A DNA stretch of 64,000 nucleotides, from contig JALQPE010000092.1 in the NCBI GenBank assembly GCA_030407315.1, positions 62,001-126,000 on the forward strand, read 5' to 3'. This DNA is from Asparagopsis taxiformis (taxonomy: Eukaryota > Rhodophyta > Florideophyceae > Bonnemaisoniales > Bonnemaisoniaceae). Both the position numbers and the translations under genes were made by a program. The notes beneath the pieces are model-generated. The model worked only from the letters and a program-made list of their open reading frames with translations. It made no database searches and was not told where the DNA came from. Shown one piece after another: positions 24,394 through 34,686 of the stretch. Position 1 is the first letter of the stretch; each line of letters starts with the position of its first letter.

Positions 24394-25683
24394 TCATCCT
24401 TGTTCATGTGGTAGCATTCTCACAAAGCCATCTTCACTGTCAGTACGAAACTCACGGTCCCCTTCAGCAATTTCCTTCGCAAGGACAGCATGCGCAGTGC
24501 GCTCATCTTCAATAACCTGCTGTTGTTTGGCGTATCGTGCATCGATCTCCGCTTGGTTAACTTTTCGAAGCTGTGCATCTCCATCACCAGGCACCATTTC
24601 ATAGAACAAAATATAGGCATTTTGTTCAAGTTCGCTAGCCCAATCTCCAGAAACTCGACTCGACCTTTCTGGTAGTCCAGTGCGCACGCTCGCACGCGAA
24701 AACGGTACCGGTCGTTCATCCAAGTCGTTCCACCGTCGCCAGCCCACCGATGCATCGTACGTGTATGCAATATAGTGGCCCGACGATACCGAAGGCCCCA
24801 GGTGACAGACAACACTGCGCAGAATGAGAGTATGGGAAATGCCATCTGCGAACGGCGCGACGTAGGGTGTGGCATCGATTGTATTGGGGATATGCACAGG
24901 TACAGTAGACTTACCTTGAGCACCATATCGTTTGATTGCCAGTGGGATGGTGAGGGTGCCAAAGTTGTAGCGGGAGAGCGCAACTGATGCAGTTTCACCC
25001 GTCTGCCGAGTGGGTGTATAGGATGGTATCAGGCTGCGGATAACACGCGCATCCACACCGGAGGCACCACGTCGTAAACCAGGTCGCGTTTCGCCGAAAA
25101 AGTAACAGTCGAGCATTGCAGTTAAATCTGCGTTTGAAGAAGGCAGATCCAGCCAAAACAAACGTTCTGAATGAACAGAATTGTCTGCGGAGATGGACGG
25201 GGCCTGATGGCGAAGATGGTCATGCAAAGGAATTGTGGGGGCAGCAAGATGGTCCATGATGAATGCGAACAATTCCGCAGAATCTTGCTGCCCTGTGCGA
25301 TAGGGCCATCCCGAAGAAATTAGTTGCTCACGAACATCAGCTATACATCGAACTGGTACGCCATTGCCTGAGCGCAGTTGGGTTATCGCATCACGAAGAG
25401 CAATGTGCGTTGGAGACGAAGTTAATAGCGCGTCGAAGGCGTCATTCGATGCGAAGAGAGCGGTGAGAATGGCTGAAATATAACAAGTGTTTCCCGCGTT
25501 GGTAAAGGCATATGCTCTTTTGCTGGCGGGGGCTGGCGAAAGAAGTGTGGAGGGTGATATGAGCAGATTGTGAGCAGATGTCGGATCATTAGAAGCCAAC
25601 TTAAGGTAGTGCTTGAGAATGGATTCTGGCAATTTGTGTGGGAGTAAAAGGTTGTTTAGTTGCGCGAGTGCACTACTTGGCAT
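24394..25683 (-). CDS. Ubiquitin-specific protease (USP/UBP)
   Basis: The 429-residue cysteine protease removes ubiquitin from proteins. The Cys box is GNTCYISAILTALF with catalytic Cys67; a QQDSAELFAFIMDHL element follows (usual Q-Q-D-A-x-E-F). The His box is SSGHYIAYTYDASVGWRRWND with the YILFYEM strand behind it. The first 45 residues (LPESILKHYLKLASNDPTSA) resemble a UBA-like three-helix segment, which could bind ubiquitin. The protein is compact for this family, with no long inserts and no visible Zn-finger domain. It ends in a charged coiled-coil-prone tail (QAEIDARYAKQQQVIEDERT). The ATG at 25683 is the first in frame and keeps the full Cys box. Confidence 0.92.
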   Translation of the reverse strand: MPSSALAQLNNLLLPHKLPESILKHYLKLASNDPTSAHNLLISPSTLLSPAPASKRAYAFTNAGNTCYISAILTALFASNDAFDALLTSSPTHIALRDAITQLRSGNGVPVRCIADVREQLISSGWPYRTGQQDSAELFAFIMDHLAAPTIPLHDHLRHQAPSISADNSVHSERLFWLDLPSSNADLTAMLDCYFFGETRPGLRRGASGVDARVIRSLIPSYTPTRQTGETASVALSRYNFGTLTIPLAIKRYGAQGKSTVPVHIPNTIDATPYVAPFADGISHTLILRSVVCHLGPSVSSGHYIAYTYDASVGWRRWNDLDERPVPFSRASVRTGLPERSSRVSGDWASELEQNAYILFYEMVPGDGDAQLRKVNQAEIDARYAKQQQVIEDERTAHAVLAKEIAEGDREFRTDSEDGFVRMLPHEQG

Positions 25684-26176
25684 TTTGTTGACAATGGTTG
25701 TAGAAATGGTAGGTTAGGTTTGAGGCATAGTGTCGTGCGCGTGGAACTGTTTGAGAAAGGGCACAGGAAACGGAGCGGAGCTTTTAGTACTGGGGATGTA
25801 GCGGGGTAACTGCTCATGGAGGAGCAATCATTGCACATTCTCGTCCGCTGGAAGGTACTAATCCAGGCGAGGACTTGGGAATTCGATGGAACAGTTGACG
25901 TCACTGCTGGGTGCCAACAATGATACGACTGGGTCATCTTTATAAAATTGACAATGCCAATTGCTTTTCCTTATTTTCAATTGACATAAATCCTGACAGT
26001 ATTCGACTATGAGCACTGAGTTGCAAATTAAGAATTGTTTGAGACACAAAGGTCGCGACGCGACGTTGCCACCACAAATATTTCAACTCAACCGGACGTG
26101 ATCACTCTCCTCGTTCCTCGCGCCGAATTTGTCTTCAGCAAAATCCTTGCACTAACAACTAAAGGATCTGCGAATT
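25684..26176. other. Divergent promoter region
   Basis: This interval of just under 500 bases lies between the start of the ubiquitin protease (minus strand) and the start of RER1 (plus strand). No coding frame of interest is seen; it presumably carries both promoters. Confidence 0.5.
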
Positions 26177-27025
26177 ATGGCGCAACCCGCCTCACCAAAG
26201 CCCGCGCAGCCCGAGCCCCAACGCGCGGCGCCGCCCGTTCCAACTCCCGTGGTTTCGCCTCCGATGCCACCTACAGCCGGAACAGTGCCAATTCCCCTAG
26301 CAACCGGTGCGGCTCCCACAGCGAACCCGACATCGCCGCGCCCCCCTGGTATGGGTGCGCTGCAAGGTGACAATCTTGAAGCATTGTTGAATCGTCTCGA
26401 CCGCCATGGACAGGCTTTTCTGGACCGCTTGGCACCGTATAGATTGTATCGCTGGCTGGGTCTCTGTGCGTTGTTAGCTCTACTAATTATAAGGATGTTC
26501 TTGGTGGAGGGATTCTATATTGTCATCTACGTGCTGTTCATTTTCATCCTCAACCAGTTTATCCTATTCCTGCAACCCAAGGATCGTTCGTCTCTGGTGG
26601 CGGCAGCAACAAGTGCTGCCGATGATGGAGAAAATACAGCAGCGCCATTGCCGACGTTGGACGACGATGAGTTTCGTCCGTTTGTGCGTCGTTTGCCAGA
26701 GTTCAAGTTTTGGTACAGCTCCACGTACGGCACTATTCTTGCATTCTGTGCAACGTTTATCAAGGCGTTTGATGTGCCAGTGTTTTGGCCGGTGCTCGTG
26801 TTTTACTTTATCGTGCTGTTCGCTTTGACAATGCGTCGACAGTGGCTAGACATGAAGCGCCTTAAATATGTACCATGGGATATCGGCTCGAAGAAGGTGT
26901 ATCGATCGGATCCGAAGCGCGTTTCAGTGACACGCGCAGCAGTAGCTCCAGAATTTGCAGCGACGGGTCGTACACCAGGACCCGTCCCCACCGTGAATTT
27001 GGCTAAGAAAACGCCCGCCAAGTGA
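26177..27025 (+). CDS. RER1: RER1-family ER retrieval receptor
   Basis: The 282-residue protein belongs to the Rer1 family, which returns escaped ER membrane proteins from the cis-Golgi in COPI vesicles. The conserved core starts near residue 75 (AFLDRLAPYRLYRW) and has the family's four membrane segments: LGLCALLALLIIRMF, GFYIVIYVLFIFILNQFIL, TYGTILAFCATFI and FWPVLVFYFIVLFAL. Family motifs FLQPK, DEFRPFVRRLPEFKFW and RRQWLDMKRLKYVPWD are intact. Compared with the usual size of around 190-200 residues it has a Pro/Ala-rich N-terminal extension of about 75 residues and a 20-residue acidic insert after FLQPK. It converges on serine acetyltransferase with about 64 bases between stop codons. Confidence 0.95.
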   Translation: MAQPASPKPAQPEPQRAAPPVPTPVVSPPMPPTAGTVPIPLATGAAPTANPTSPRPPGMGALQGDNLEALLNRLDRHGQAFLDRLAPYRLYRWLGLCALLALLIIRMFLVEGFYIVIYVLFIFILNQFILFLQPKDRSSLVAAATSAADDGENTAAPLPTLDDDEFRPFVRRLPEFKFWYSSTYGTILAFCATFIKAFDVPVFWPVLVFYFIVLFALTMRRQWLDMKRLKYVPWDIGSKKVYRSDPKRVSVTRAAVAPEFAATGRTPGPVPTVNLAKKTPAK

Positions 27026-27089
27026 CGCTGAGTGATTTGGTATGTAAATGAGTACAAAGTGGCTTGCAGTACGGTTTACATAGTTTAGC

Positions 27090-28196
27090 CTACAAAATGG
27101 GCAATCCACGTGCATCAAGTCCTTCTACAGTTACCATGTCGTCCTCGACATCTGCACGATGACGATCACACAGTCCATCACTGCCTACTTGGCCAAGTTG
27201 CTCGACTTGGCCCTCTGTTTCACACTGGATACATCTTTCATGTTTCATGTCTAATGCGGGGACAGCAACTCCCGGACGACCGACGACCCTTGCCGGCACG
27301 CCGACCACGGTTGCGTGGTCTGGTACATCTTGCAGCACGAGAGAACAAGCGCCAATCTGGGCGCCGTCACCTACACGTACATTGCCGAGAATTGTTGCGC
27401 CAGCGCCTACTAATACGCCATCGCCGATTTTGGGATGTCGTTCGCCGTGTTTTTTGCCGGAACCGCCTAACGTTACGTGGTGCAGCATGGACACATTTTC
27501 GCCTATGACAGCTGTTTCGCCGATAACGACACCAGTGGCGTGGTCGAAGAAAGCGCCAGGGCCAATTGAAGCTGCAGGGTGAATGTCGACCTGCAGTTCT
27601 TTACTGACCTGGCTTTGCAAATGATAGGCGAGGGGCATTCGACCTTGCAGCCATAAAGCGTGTGCGACGCGGTGTGCTTGTAAAGCATGGAAGCCCTTGA
27701 AGTAGAGCATAGCATCTATAAAGGCGGTACAAGCGGGGTCACGCTCCATGACAGCTAAGAGGTCCATACGTACAGTGTTACAAAAGTTTGGATTACTGGC
27801 CATACCATCCTGTAAGAGTCGCATGAGCATAGTGCTGGGCATGGCGGAGGAAGCGAGCTTGTTGGCAAGATGGAAGGCGAGTGCATTTTTGAGGGTACGA
27901 TGATTGAGGACGGTTGAAAAGAGGAAAGATGCGAGTAGGGGTTCATTCTCAGCTGCTAAACGAGCTTCGGTTTGCATGGTATGCCAAAAGGCATCTTCGG
28001 GCTGCACGCAGCGGGTCGAGAGCGATTGGCGAACGCGAGTGATGTAGCGCGCTTTGGAACGGGGAGATGAGGCACGAGGGGAGGCGGTTTGAGCGGTAGT
28101 ACGGGTTCGAGCACGACGGGTTGGGCGAGGCGTTAGAGCGGGAAGGGAGGAAGGGGACGGGAGGAGGGGGGCGGATGGTAGGAAGGCTGGAGACAT
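27090..28196 (-). CDS. Serine O-acetyltransferase, probably plastidic
   Basis: The 368-residue protein makes O-acetylserine from serine and acetyl-CoA, the first step of cysteine biosynthesis. The first 75 residues are rich in Pro, Ser, Arg and Thr with almost no acidic residues, as in a plastid transit peptide. The N-terminal helical SATase domain follows (EPLLASFLFSTVLNHRTLKNAL; RDPACTAFIDAMLYFKGFHALQ), then the left-handed beta-helix of hexapeptide repeats (VDIHPAASIGPGAFFDHATG, HHVTLGGSGK, GDGVLVGAGATILGNVRVG) with catalytic Asp and His in DIHP and DHATG. The tail after VVGRPG is longer than usual and contains ERCIQCE, with no known domain. Confidence 0.94.
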   Translation of the reverse strand: MSPAFLPSAPLLPSPSSLPALTPRPTRRARTRTTAQTASPRASSPRSKARYITRVRQSLSTRCVQPEDAFWHTMQTEARLAAENEPLLASFLFSTVLNHRTLKNALAFHLANKLASSAMPSTMLMRLLQDGMASNPNFCNTVRMDLLAVMERDPACTAFIDAMLYFKGFHALQAHRVAHALWLQGRMPLAYHLQSQVSKELQVDIHPAASIGPGAFFDHATGVVIGETAVIGENVSMLHHVTLGGSGKKHGERHPKIGDGVLVGAGATILGNVRVGDGAQIGACSLVLQDVPDHATVVGVPARVVGRPGVAVPALDMKHERCIQCETEGQVEQLGQVGSDGLCDRHRADVEDDMVTVEGLDARGLPIL

Positions 28197-28380
28197 GATG
28201 AGGTGGGACGAACGGGATGGGGCGTTGAGCCGATCAAGATGTGAGTTGATGCTTATCTATCTATCTTGTTCGCCATGGGCGACCAATGAATGAACCTGTC
28301 GTGGTATCGGGCGTAGTGCGAGTAAAATCGTTGGTAGAAACGAGCACGTCACGGAGAAATTGTAAAATTGTACTACTTTT

Positions 28381-30846
28381 CTATCTCAATCGAATGACTC
28401 GGTTTCTCGAATCAATCCATGTTTCTCCAGAAACTACCAACTCCACTTGTACGCGTGCACGCGCGATGCATTGCCCATACTTGGTCAGCTGCAACTCACG
28501 CACAACTCCCTCTTGACCGACCGCGCTCGCCAACTCAGCCAACGGCAACAAGCAACTACTGCCTTGTTTCGACCCGAAGCGTGCAAACACAATCGTCACA
28601 TATTTGTACCGCAGATCGCCCAACGATGCCACCGGGCGCAATGCAATTTTCGGCAACTCGTCGTATCCGCAACAACGAACGCCACAATTGAGCCGTACCT
28701 CACTCCGTTGTTTCTCCTTGACAAACAATCCGTTGCCGTGAAATTCAACACGCACCATCCGTCGTGTATGACTCGGCGCTCCACTCGTTGTCACTCCCGC
28801 CGCCCCCTCCCCTCCATCCTTCTCCCCCGCAACCGCCAGCGCACCGTCCTCCAGTATTTCGTACCGTAGTCCCCGCTCTTCCTCCGCTTTCTTCTCGTAC
28901 AGCCCGTGAATTGTCAAGTGCGCAAAATCCAACGTGCATTTCAGTGTATGCCTCGCTGCCGGTAGACCGTACATGCGCATCGCTGCCGGTATCACCACTT
29001 CAAACACAGCAAATATCGGCTTATGATCAGATGTATCAAACTCATTCACACTTTCGTACTCCTTCAGTCGCAGGTGCTTGCGATGCAGCGGCAGTGAATG
29101 CCATACAATTCGGTCGCAGTACGACGGTAGTCGCAATCGCTGATATTCCAACTCCTTGCCTCGACTAACCTTAAATGTGGGTGCAAACCGAATGCGACCT
29201 TCCGTAAACCCGCCAAATACGTGCCCGTTCTCCATCTCATGTATCAGTTCGTCGAACAACACCAGGTCCTCATATCTACCCAATGCTATAAGCTCCGTTA
29301 CATATTGCCACTTTTCCTCGTGCGACCACCGAACCGCCGCCGGTAGAATTCGCTTCAAGTCCAAACGATAGTTCAAGTCTCCCAGCCAAATCAAATGATC
29401 ATACTGATGAAGTACAGACGGTCCATGCGTCTTGTTACGATCAATATTCCGCATTATCTCAAAAACATCCGCGTTCCGCTGCTGCAGGAATTTGGCTCCC
29501 TCATGTGCCGCCAGATGACATGACACAAAACAAAACGTCGTATCATCCAGAGTCAGTTTCACAGCCACTCCACCCTTATTCCCAACAACGTTCCCAATCC
29601 CAGTCGCCTCTGCAACCCGATCCGTTCGCACCACACGCGTCTTGATCCGATCGTGCACGTAGATCAACAGTTTAATTTCCATCAGGTGATGCTTGGCAAT
29701 CAGATGGAACTCGGCAGGCATGTTTTTCTCAATCGTGCGGTTGAACTTACCACTAGCCGTGAGCCCGTTCTGTGCCGCATCATCCGTGTGCAGGCTGCTG
29801 CGTGTGTCATCCAGCCACGGTTTCGGCGAACTGATATGCTCACGTACTCTACGCGTTATACGAGAATGCAGCCCGTCATGACTTGCTTTTTGTGAAAACG
29901 TCGGGCCGTCGTTGGTCGATTGAATACATGCTGGACTCGTTGTCGTCCCTACATTTGCCAATGCGCACTTTCGTGTAAGAGCGGGAGGCGGATCCTGACT
30001 GATTGATGCGCATCTCTGGAATGATTCCCCGTGTAATAGCGACAGAAATGGTGGACGATGTTTGGATTGATGATTGACAACGCTGTCCGCTTCGACAATC
30101 GTGAGCTTTCTCGAGAGAGTCAATGCATTGTCCAAGTCGGTTGAGGCACATTGGTAAAAGTCGTTATGTTCTAGCACAGGGATTTCATCGCTGAGTTGTG
30201 GCGAAATGGCTCGGTCGAAACTGCGACGACGTCTGACCAGTAGCGACTCATCGAGATCGTCGAATGCTTGCGGCGTGGTGTTATCGGTACCGGTCGCAGT
30301 TGCAATGGGTGATGACAGTTTATTGGACAGGTCACTCTTTGCTTTTCGTAACGTGCCATCAGTCGTTATTGCTTTGTCACGCTGATTGATGTTTGTGGTT
30401 TGCTTCAAATGAAACGCCTGGTCGATGTGTGGGCTGTGATCACCATCTAAATAGGATGGACGGGGCGCAAGCGTCTTGAGAGAAGAATGTGCATCTGCAG
30501 GGGCGTCAAGTGTGTTTGCAGGAGATGTCTTACTCTTGGCTCCGGCCGCAATGCGAATGGCGCGAGACAGCTTTTTGAACATTTTTGTGGATTTGGAGGG
30601 AGACGATGCTTGCTGTAATGGATTTTGGTTAACGAAGAAAGTATCAGCGATATCGCGGTTTGATCGTTCTATGTTACTGGGGGTGTGCGGCTTTTCTGAC
30701 GAATAGTTTGCCTCCTGTGCTCCTATAACAATGATGTCGTAGTGTTCATTGCCAATTCCCAGCCAGGCACTGAGGTCTGCAGGAGGCTGTGCATTTCCAA
30801 CGTTCCATGTGCAAACGCGCAGTTTGAAACGGGTGCCGGATGGCAT
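28381..30846 (-). CDS. Inositol polyphosphate 5-phosphatase with C2-like tail
   Basis: From the ATG at 30846 the frame encodes about 821 residues; in-phase sequence reaches 30882 without a further ATG. The Mg-dependent IPPc fold begins at once (LRVCTWNVGNAQPP; VIGAQEAN). A long Ser-rich, probably disordered insert of about 300 residues follows, and the catalytic core then resumes with GNKGGVAVKL, CHLAAHEGAKFLQQRN, WLGDLNYRLDL, the FAPTFKV segment, SYCDRIVWHS and SDHKPIFAVF. All active-site motifs of the family are present, so it should remove the 5-phosphate from phosphoinositides or inositol phosphates. The last 180 residues (CTLDFAHLTIHGLYEKK onward) look like a C2-type membrane-binding beta sandwich, as in SHIP-like enzymes. 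The large insert is unusual. Confidence 0.93.
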   Translation of the reverse strand: MPSGTRFKLRVCTWNVGNAQPPADLSAWLGIGNEHYDIIVIGAQEANYSSEKPHTPSNIERSNRDIADTFFVNQNPLQQASSPSKSTKMFKKLSRAIRIAAGAKSKTSPANTLDAPADAHSSLKTLAPRPSYLDGDHSPHIDQAFHLKQTTNINQRDKAITTDGTLRKAKSDLSNKLSSPIATATGTDNTTPQAFDDLDESLLVRRRRSFDRAISPQLSDEIPVLEHNDFYQCASTDLDNALTLSRKLTIVEADSVVNHQSKHRPPFLSLLHGESFQRCASISQDPPPALTRKCALANVGTTTSPACIQSTNDGPTFSQKASHDGLHSRITRRVREHISSPKPWLDDTRSSLHTDDAAQNGLTASGKFNRTIEKNMPAEFHLIAKHHLMEIKLLIYVHDRIKTRVVRTDRVAEATGIGNVVGNKGGVAVKLTLDDTTFCFVSCHLAAHEGAKFLQQRNADVFEIMRNIDRNKTHGPSVLHQYDHLIWLGDLNYRLDLKRILPAAVRWSHEEKWQYVTELIALGRYEDLVLFDELIHEMENGHVFGGFTEGRIRFAPTFKVSRGKELEYQRLRLPSYCDRIVWHSLPLHRKHLRLKEYESVNEFDTSDHKPIFAVFEVVIPAAMRMYGLPAARHTLKCTLDFAHLTIHGLYEKKAEEERGLRYEILEDGALAVAGEKDGGEGAAGVTTSGAPSHTRRMVRVEFHGNGLFVKEKQRSEVRLNCGVRCCGYDELPKIALRPVASLGDLRYKYVTIVFARFGSKQGSSCLLPLAELASAVGQEGVVRELQLTKYGQCIARARVQVELVVSGETWIDSRNRVIRLR

Positions 30847-30882
30847 CGAGAGATTGCGGACATAACAGAGGGTGTGTACCAA

Positions 30883-32537
30883 GGATTGGGAGGGAGTAGG
30901 ATGGGGCAGGGGAAGCGAATTGGTTTAAGGAGGACATTGTATGAATGGAGTGACGTCAAATGCAGACGAACCAGTGTGTGAACACGTAGGAGATATGGAA
31001 ATCCAAGTATCAAGTTTCTTGGAGGAAAGCATGTGAAAGTAATTTCGTGGTCGATAGCGAGAAGGCACGAGCGCGCTTGGAAGTTGTTCGCTCGACCCAA
31101 TACCGTTGGAGCACCAGTAGGGTTGGCGTCCGGTCGAGAACCTACATCTGAATTGTTGTCGCACTCAACGGTTTTATAAATAAATTGCGTGGTGCTTACA
31201 GACGAGCGCAGCACATTTCGGTACGTCAATTGAAAAAGCTTTATACTTGTCAACTTGATAGAGCCAACATGCAACACATCTATAATTCGTTGTTCTTCTC
31301 ATCAGCACAAGTACATTTCGCACAAACGAGCAATGCACCCCGAATCATCACTTACCTGCCGCGCTCCGCGGTAGGCTCCACAACGCCATGCTATCAGCTT
31401 GCCCCTATCCAAAGCTATCCTACTACCCTCCTCACTGTATGCCCATCTCAATGGTTAAACAGTCAAAATGGGTTCTCAAACTAGCGCTGCATCACGCTAC
31501 CTTTACAACTAGCAGGTAGCTTCTCCAAACAAGAAGCTTCTTCTGCCGCACTACTGAACAGGATATCATTGTACCCCGTTTCATCAATTACCACGAGTTG
31601 CTCATGAAGTTCGAGAGCGATTACCCAGCACTTCGGTTATGTCTCGAATCTCATGGGGAATTCGTGAGCAATTGCAGAGACAGATGAAGAACGCTGCAGT
31701 CAAAAAGTTTGAGCTTGATATCAGTGCAAAGTACGCCCAGATATACTCCTATGTTTCTAAAGCGGAATTTCATTTCTACACGCCGTCCTGCTCAGTATTG
31801 TATATTCGGTAAACCGCTTTCTTACCATCATCTGTAAAGGTTTCAATAGTTGCCTCAAGTTTTGCTGCATGCGTTTTCGCTCAATCTATCCGGCGCTTAG
31901 AAAGAGGGGTCACCATAGGTTCAGGCTCTGATCATAATGATACTTTGTGGACTGTGGCTGCATCGCTTAGATGGTTGAGAATAGAAATTATGGTGTCATT
32001 GTGAAATGGAACTTGTAGAGAATAACATCTAACATAAAGCGACCAATACTTGACCACATTTTGTGGACATGCAGGGGATATATATAACAACATAACAGCA
32101 GTGTATCGAGCAAGAGATAGCTACACTTGACGAATGATGTGCCAATATTCATTGCAGCTTGCTTCCGCGTCATATTCAATTCTGATTGGACTTTGGAGCT
32201 ACAAGATATTTTAAAGTAAGATGGAGGGACAATGGGCTGGAAGAGCATCGTTGGTCGAAAAATGATTTGCTCGAGCATCATTCTAGCGGTACGATGTATC
32301 TTTTTCTCATGGTAAACCGTGTGTGCACATGCGGCCAAAAAACTGTATGCGTACGTGAAAAACAATTCAAGAACGACGCGCCGGGACTTGAATGCTCCGC
32401 TGTGTTGTTCTATTCTACGCCGTATCTCCGGAGTGCCGCATCCAGATACTTATTACCACATAATAAGAGGGAAATTTCACCTGTATTGATAAATAAATTT
32501 CAAAAAACCTCCTGTGAACGCCCGCAGATGAACATCG
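30883..32537. other. 1.6-kb spacer before tRNA-Val
   Basis: This stretch holds the promoter side of the 5-phosphatase gene. No intact frame with a known family was found; the region from 31500 to 32050 has short frames interrupted by stops and may be an old transposon remnant, but no motif supports a family. Confidence 0.45.
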
Positions 32538-32610
32538 GCTCTTGTAGCTCAGTTGGTTAGAGCGCCAGCCTAACATGCTGGAGGTCTGGAGTTCGACCCT
32601 CCACAAGAGT
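32538..32610 (+). tRNA. tRNA-Val (anticodon AAC)
   Basis: A full cloverleaf can be drawn: acceptor GCTCTTG/CAAGAGT (first pair G-U), D arm GCTC/GAGC, anticodon stem CCAGC/GCTGG with loop CTAACAT (anticodon AAC), variable AGGTC, and T arm TGGAG-TTCGACC-CTCCA. A T-rich pol III stop (ATTTTTGG) follows within about 10 bases. There is no intron. The LTR of chromovirus 1 begins about 100 bases downstream. Confidence 0.95.
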
Positions 32611-32713
32611 AAAATTATTTTTGGAATCGGCTTTGTAAATTGTCCTCTTTGTGGTCAGGTACACGTCAATGTTACACACACGTCTACAGTTCGGGACATA
32701 TTGAGTTAGGCAT

Positions 32714-32897
32714 TGTTGGGCATGCGCCCAATTTTGGAATGTGACAATTCACTCTAGGTTAAATTTGTTAGGTTCCGATAGGTTGAAATGATAAACTTAC
32801 TTTTTGGGTAAAATTTTGAGGTTCACTAAGCGACGCTTATTTCGGCTCAACTTAGGAATTGTTGTTACGGGGTTTGTTGATCTGCCCGAACTCTTCC
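32714..32897 (-). repeat. Chromovirus 1 3' LTR, distal part
   Basis: This is the distal piece of the 3' LTR, ending (minus strand) in CCCAACA. It is homologous to the end of the solo LTR at 8248-8673 (AAGTTGAGCC, CCTCAAAAT, GGGCGCATGCCC). It is cut from the proximal part by the copia element, with CTTCC at 32893-32897 as one copy of the copia target duplication. Confidence 0.85.
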
Positions 32898-33368
32898 TGT
32901 CAGAAAAACTCAGTAGTTTCCAATAAAAATTTCCGGAATATTTTTTAATTTCCAGAAAGTTCTCGAATTTTTGACACGTGTGGGGATAGGTTGCCTTCTG
33001 AAGAGGCGGATGCTGTTGCCCGAGGAGGGCAGGAATTGATTACCGATCGCGGGTTCGAGGGGTGTGGCTGTGAATGACGACCGGGGCACGTGCAGGGCGG
33101 GGGATTGCCAGAGGGAAATTTTATTCGTCGCTGAGGGGGGAGGTTGATTTGTTGGATGATGATCGTTGGAATTTTCCAGGCACCGGCTGGGCACCGCCGG
33201 TTATATAGCCATCGACTGGAGAGGAAAATTCCTTCACCAAGTGTAGAGCTAATTTGCACGGCGGCGGCGTTGGCAGATCTAATACAGTAGATCTAATTTC
33301 TAGCTAATTATTTCTAAAATATTTTGTCGTAGCGAAGAATTTTAGTAGCTAGTCTGTAAAGAGTGACA
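32898..33368 (-). repeat. Copia 3' LTR
   Basis: This is near-identical to 41893-42362. On the coding (minus) strand it begins TGTCACTC and ends CTGACA. A purine-rich tract (AAAGAAAAATAGGGAG) abuts its start at 33369-33384 and is the expected polypurine tract for plus-strand priming. Confidence 0.93.
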
Positions 33369-33886
33369 CTCCCTATTTTTCTTTCGCTCGACAAAGAATT
33401 TTGATTCTAATTTCTACTTTCTATCGACCCATTGCTCGATTGGATGGTCAAGTTTCGTCTCGGTCAGAATAAATTCCAGGATAGCTTTCCTAGAAACTTT
33501 AGTGAGCGCGTCGGCGGGATTATGTTCACTTCGTATGAAGCAAATTTTCTCCATCTCTCGAGATGAATAGGCACTTTGGACGACCTGTAAGTCAATCATG
33601 AGCCGTTTCTCAGCAGTAATAGTTGCTTTCGATATAACGTCGAAAAGAGAAAGGCTATCTGTAAGCATGACAATTGGAATATCAATTTGGAGAATTGATT
33701 GCAAGTCAGCTTGGAGGATATATGCCATATCAAAGCCATCAGCAAAAGCCATAGCTTCGCTTCCGAGCACAGATCTGCATACTCGTTTGGACTTCCGAGA
33801 AGACCAATAAAGTGGTTGAAAACGGCTTACGCCATCAGCTAAAAAGATGATGTATCCGATCTGAGAAGATCCATCATAGTTGTTTC
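33369..33886 (-). pseudogene. Copia RNase H, C-terminal part
   Basis: This is the continuation of the RNase H domain after the solo LTR: YDGSSQIGYIIFLADG, then PLYWSSRKSKRVCRSVLGSEAMAF, the TDSLSLFDVI catalytic segment, and SEHNPADALTK. It ends in a stop near 33414. The N-terminal part (QVYSNASYGN) is at the far side of the LTR, and the phases agree once the insert is discounted. Confidence 0.88.
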
Positions 33887-34686
33887 TGTAGGACCAGCCG
33901 GGGTGGCGATCGCTAAGGGAGTTCTAGAATTGCAGCCGTGTCAGGGCGAGGTGAACCGTAACGCGCTGGTTGAACTTGCGTTCGCGCGTCGCTCGGTCGC
34001 GCTGGCGAACGGGTGGTACAACGGCGGAACGCGTAGGGAACGATCGCAACACGGGATTCGCGGGCCGGCGCAAGCCGTGATCTCAGGGGGAGATCACCGA
34101 GTAAACTCGAGCACAACGCGATCCACACAGGGGTCGTAAATCCCTGGCCTAGTGGCGTGTGACGCAACGCGCGCTATCGCGGTGCGACGCGGTTCGACGA
34201 TCGGTTTATGCGCAGCGCGCACGCGAACGTCGGCGATCGTGAGCAACCCGCACGCAACGTTTCAACGCAATCGGTCCTCGCGATTCGCTAAACGCTTAAC
34301 TCGTAGCTGCGAAGATGCTGGCTGTTTATTGGTAAGGTGCGAAGCGGAACGACCATTAATAGCTAACTATTAAGGACAGGTTGTCCTTGCGCGGCCGGCC
34401 GGCGGCCGCTCGCTCGCACGCAAAAAGGGAAATATTTGGGAAAAAGACTTTCGTCATAAAAAACCCAAAAAGGGGAAATAAAGGGAATTTCGCAAAAGGC
34501 GCTACACGTGGCGCCAAGCTCGCAGGTTCGTTCGCGCGCACGCGCTCGCTCAGGCGCGCCGTGACACGTAATCGGATCGCTACGCGTACGCTCGCTTACT
34601 AACTAACTCAGCGCGGATGCACGCGGACTCAACTCCTCGATATCGCTTCAACCCGCGTTCGCGTTAGCGGCATAAATTGCACCACA
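33887..34686 (+). mobile_element. Solo LTR (family A, 800 bp) inside copia RNase H
   Basis: It begins TGTAGGACC and ends CACCACA on the plus strand. The flanks are GTTTC (33882-33886) and ATTTC (34687-34691), a 5-bp duplication with one difference. A near-identical copy lies in inverse orientation at 61099-61897. The short frames inside it are not conserved proteins. Confidence 0.88.

Noticed and set aside
26035..26370. Alternative frames overlapping the RER1 start
   Set aside because: Low-complexity shadows of the Pro/Ala-rich N-terminal extension.
31481..32080. Possible transposon relic upstream of tRNA-Val
   Set aside because: Frames are short and full of stops, and no motif allowed a family to be named.
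33898..34602. Several frames of 60-85 codons in the solo LTR, repeated at 61183-61872
   Set aside because: They occur only because the LTR is GC-rich and repeated; on both strands, with no domain and no consistent phase across copies.
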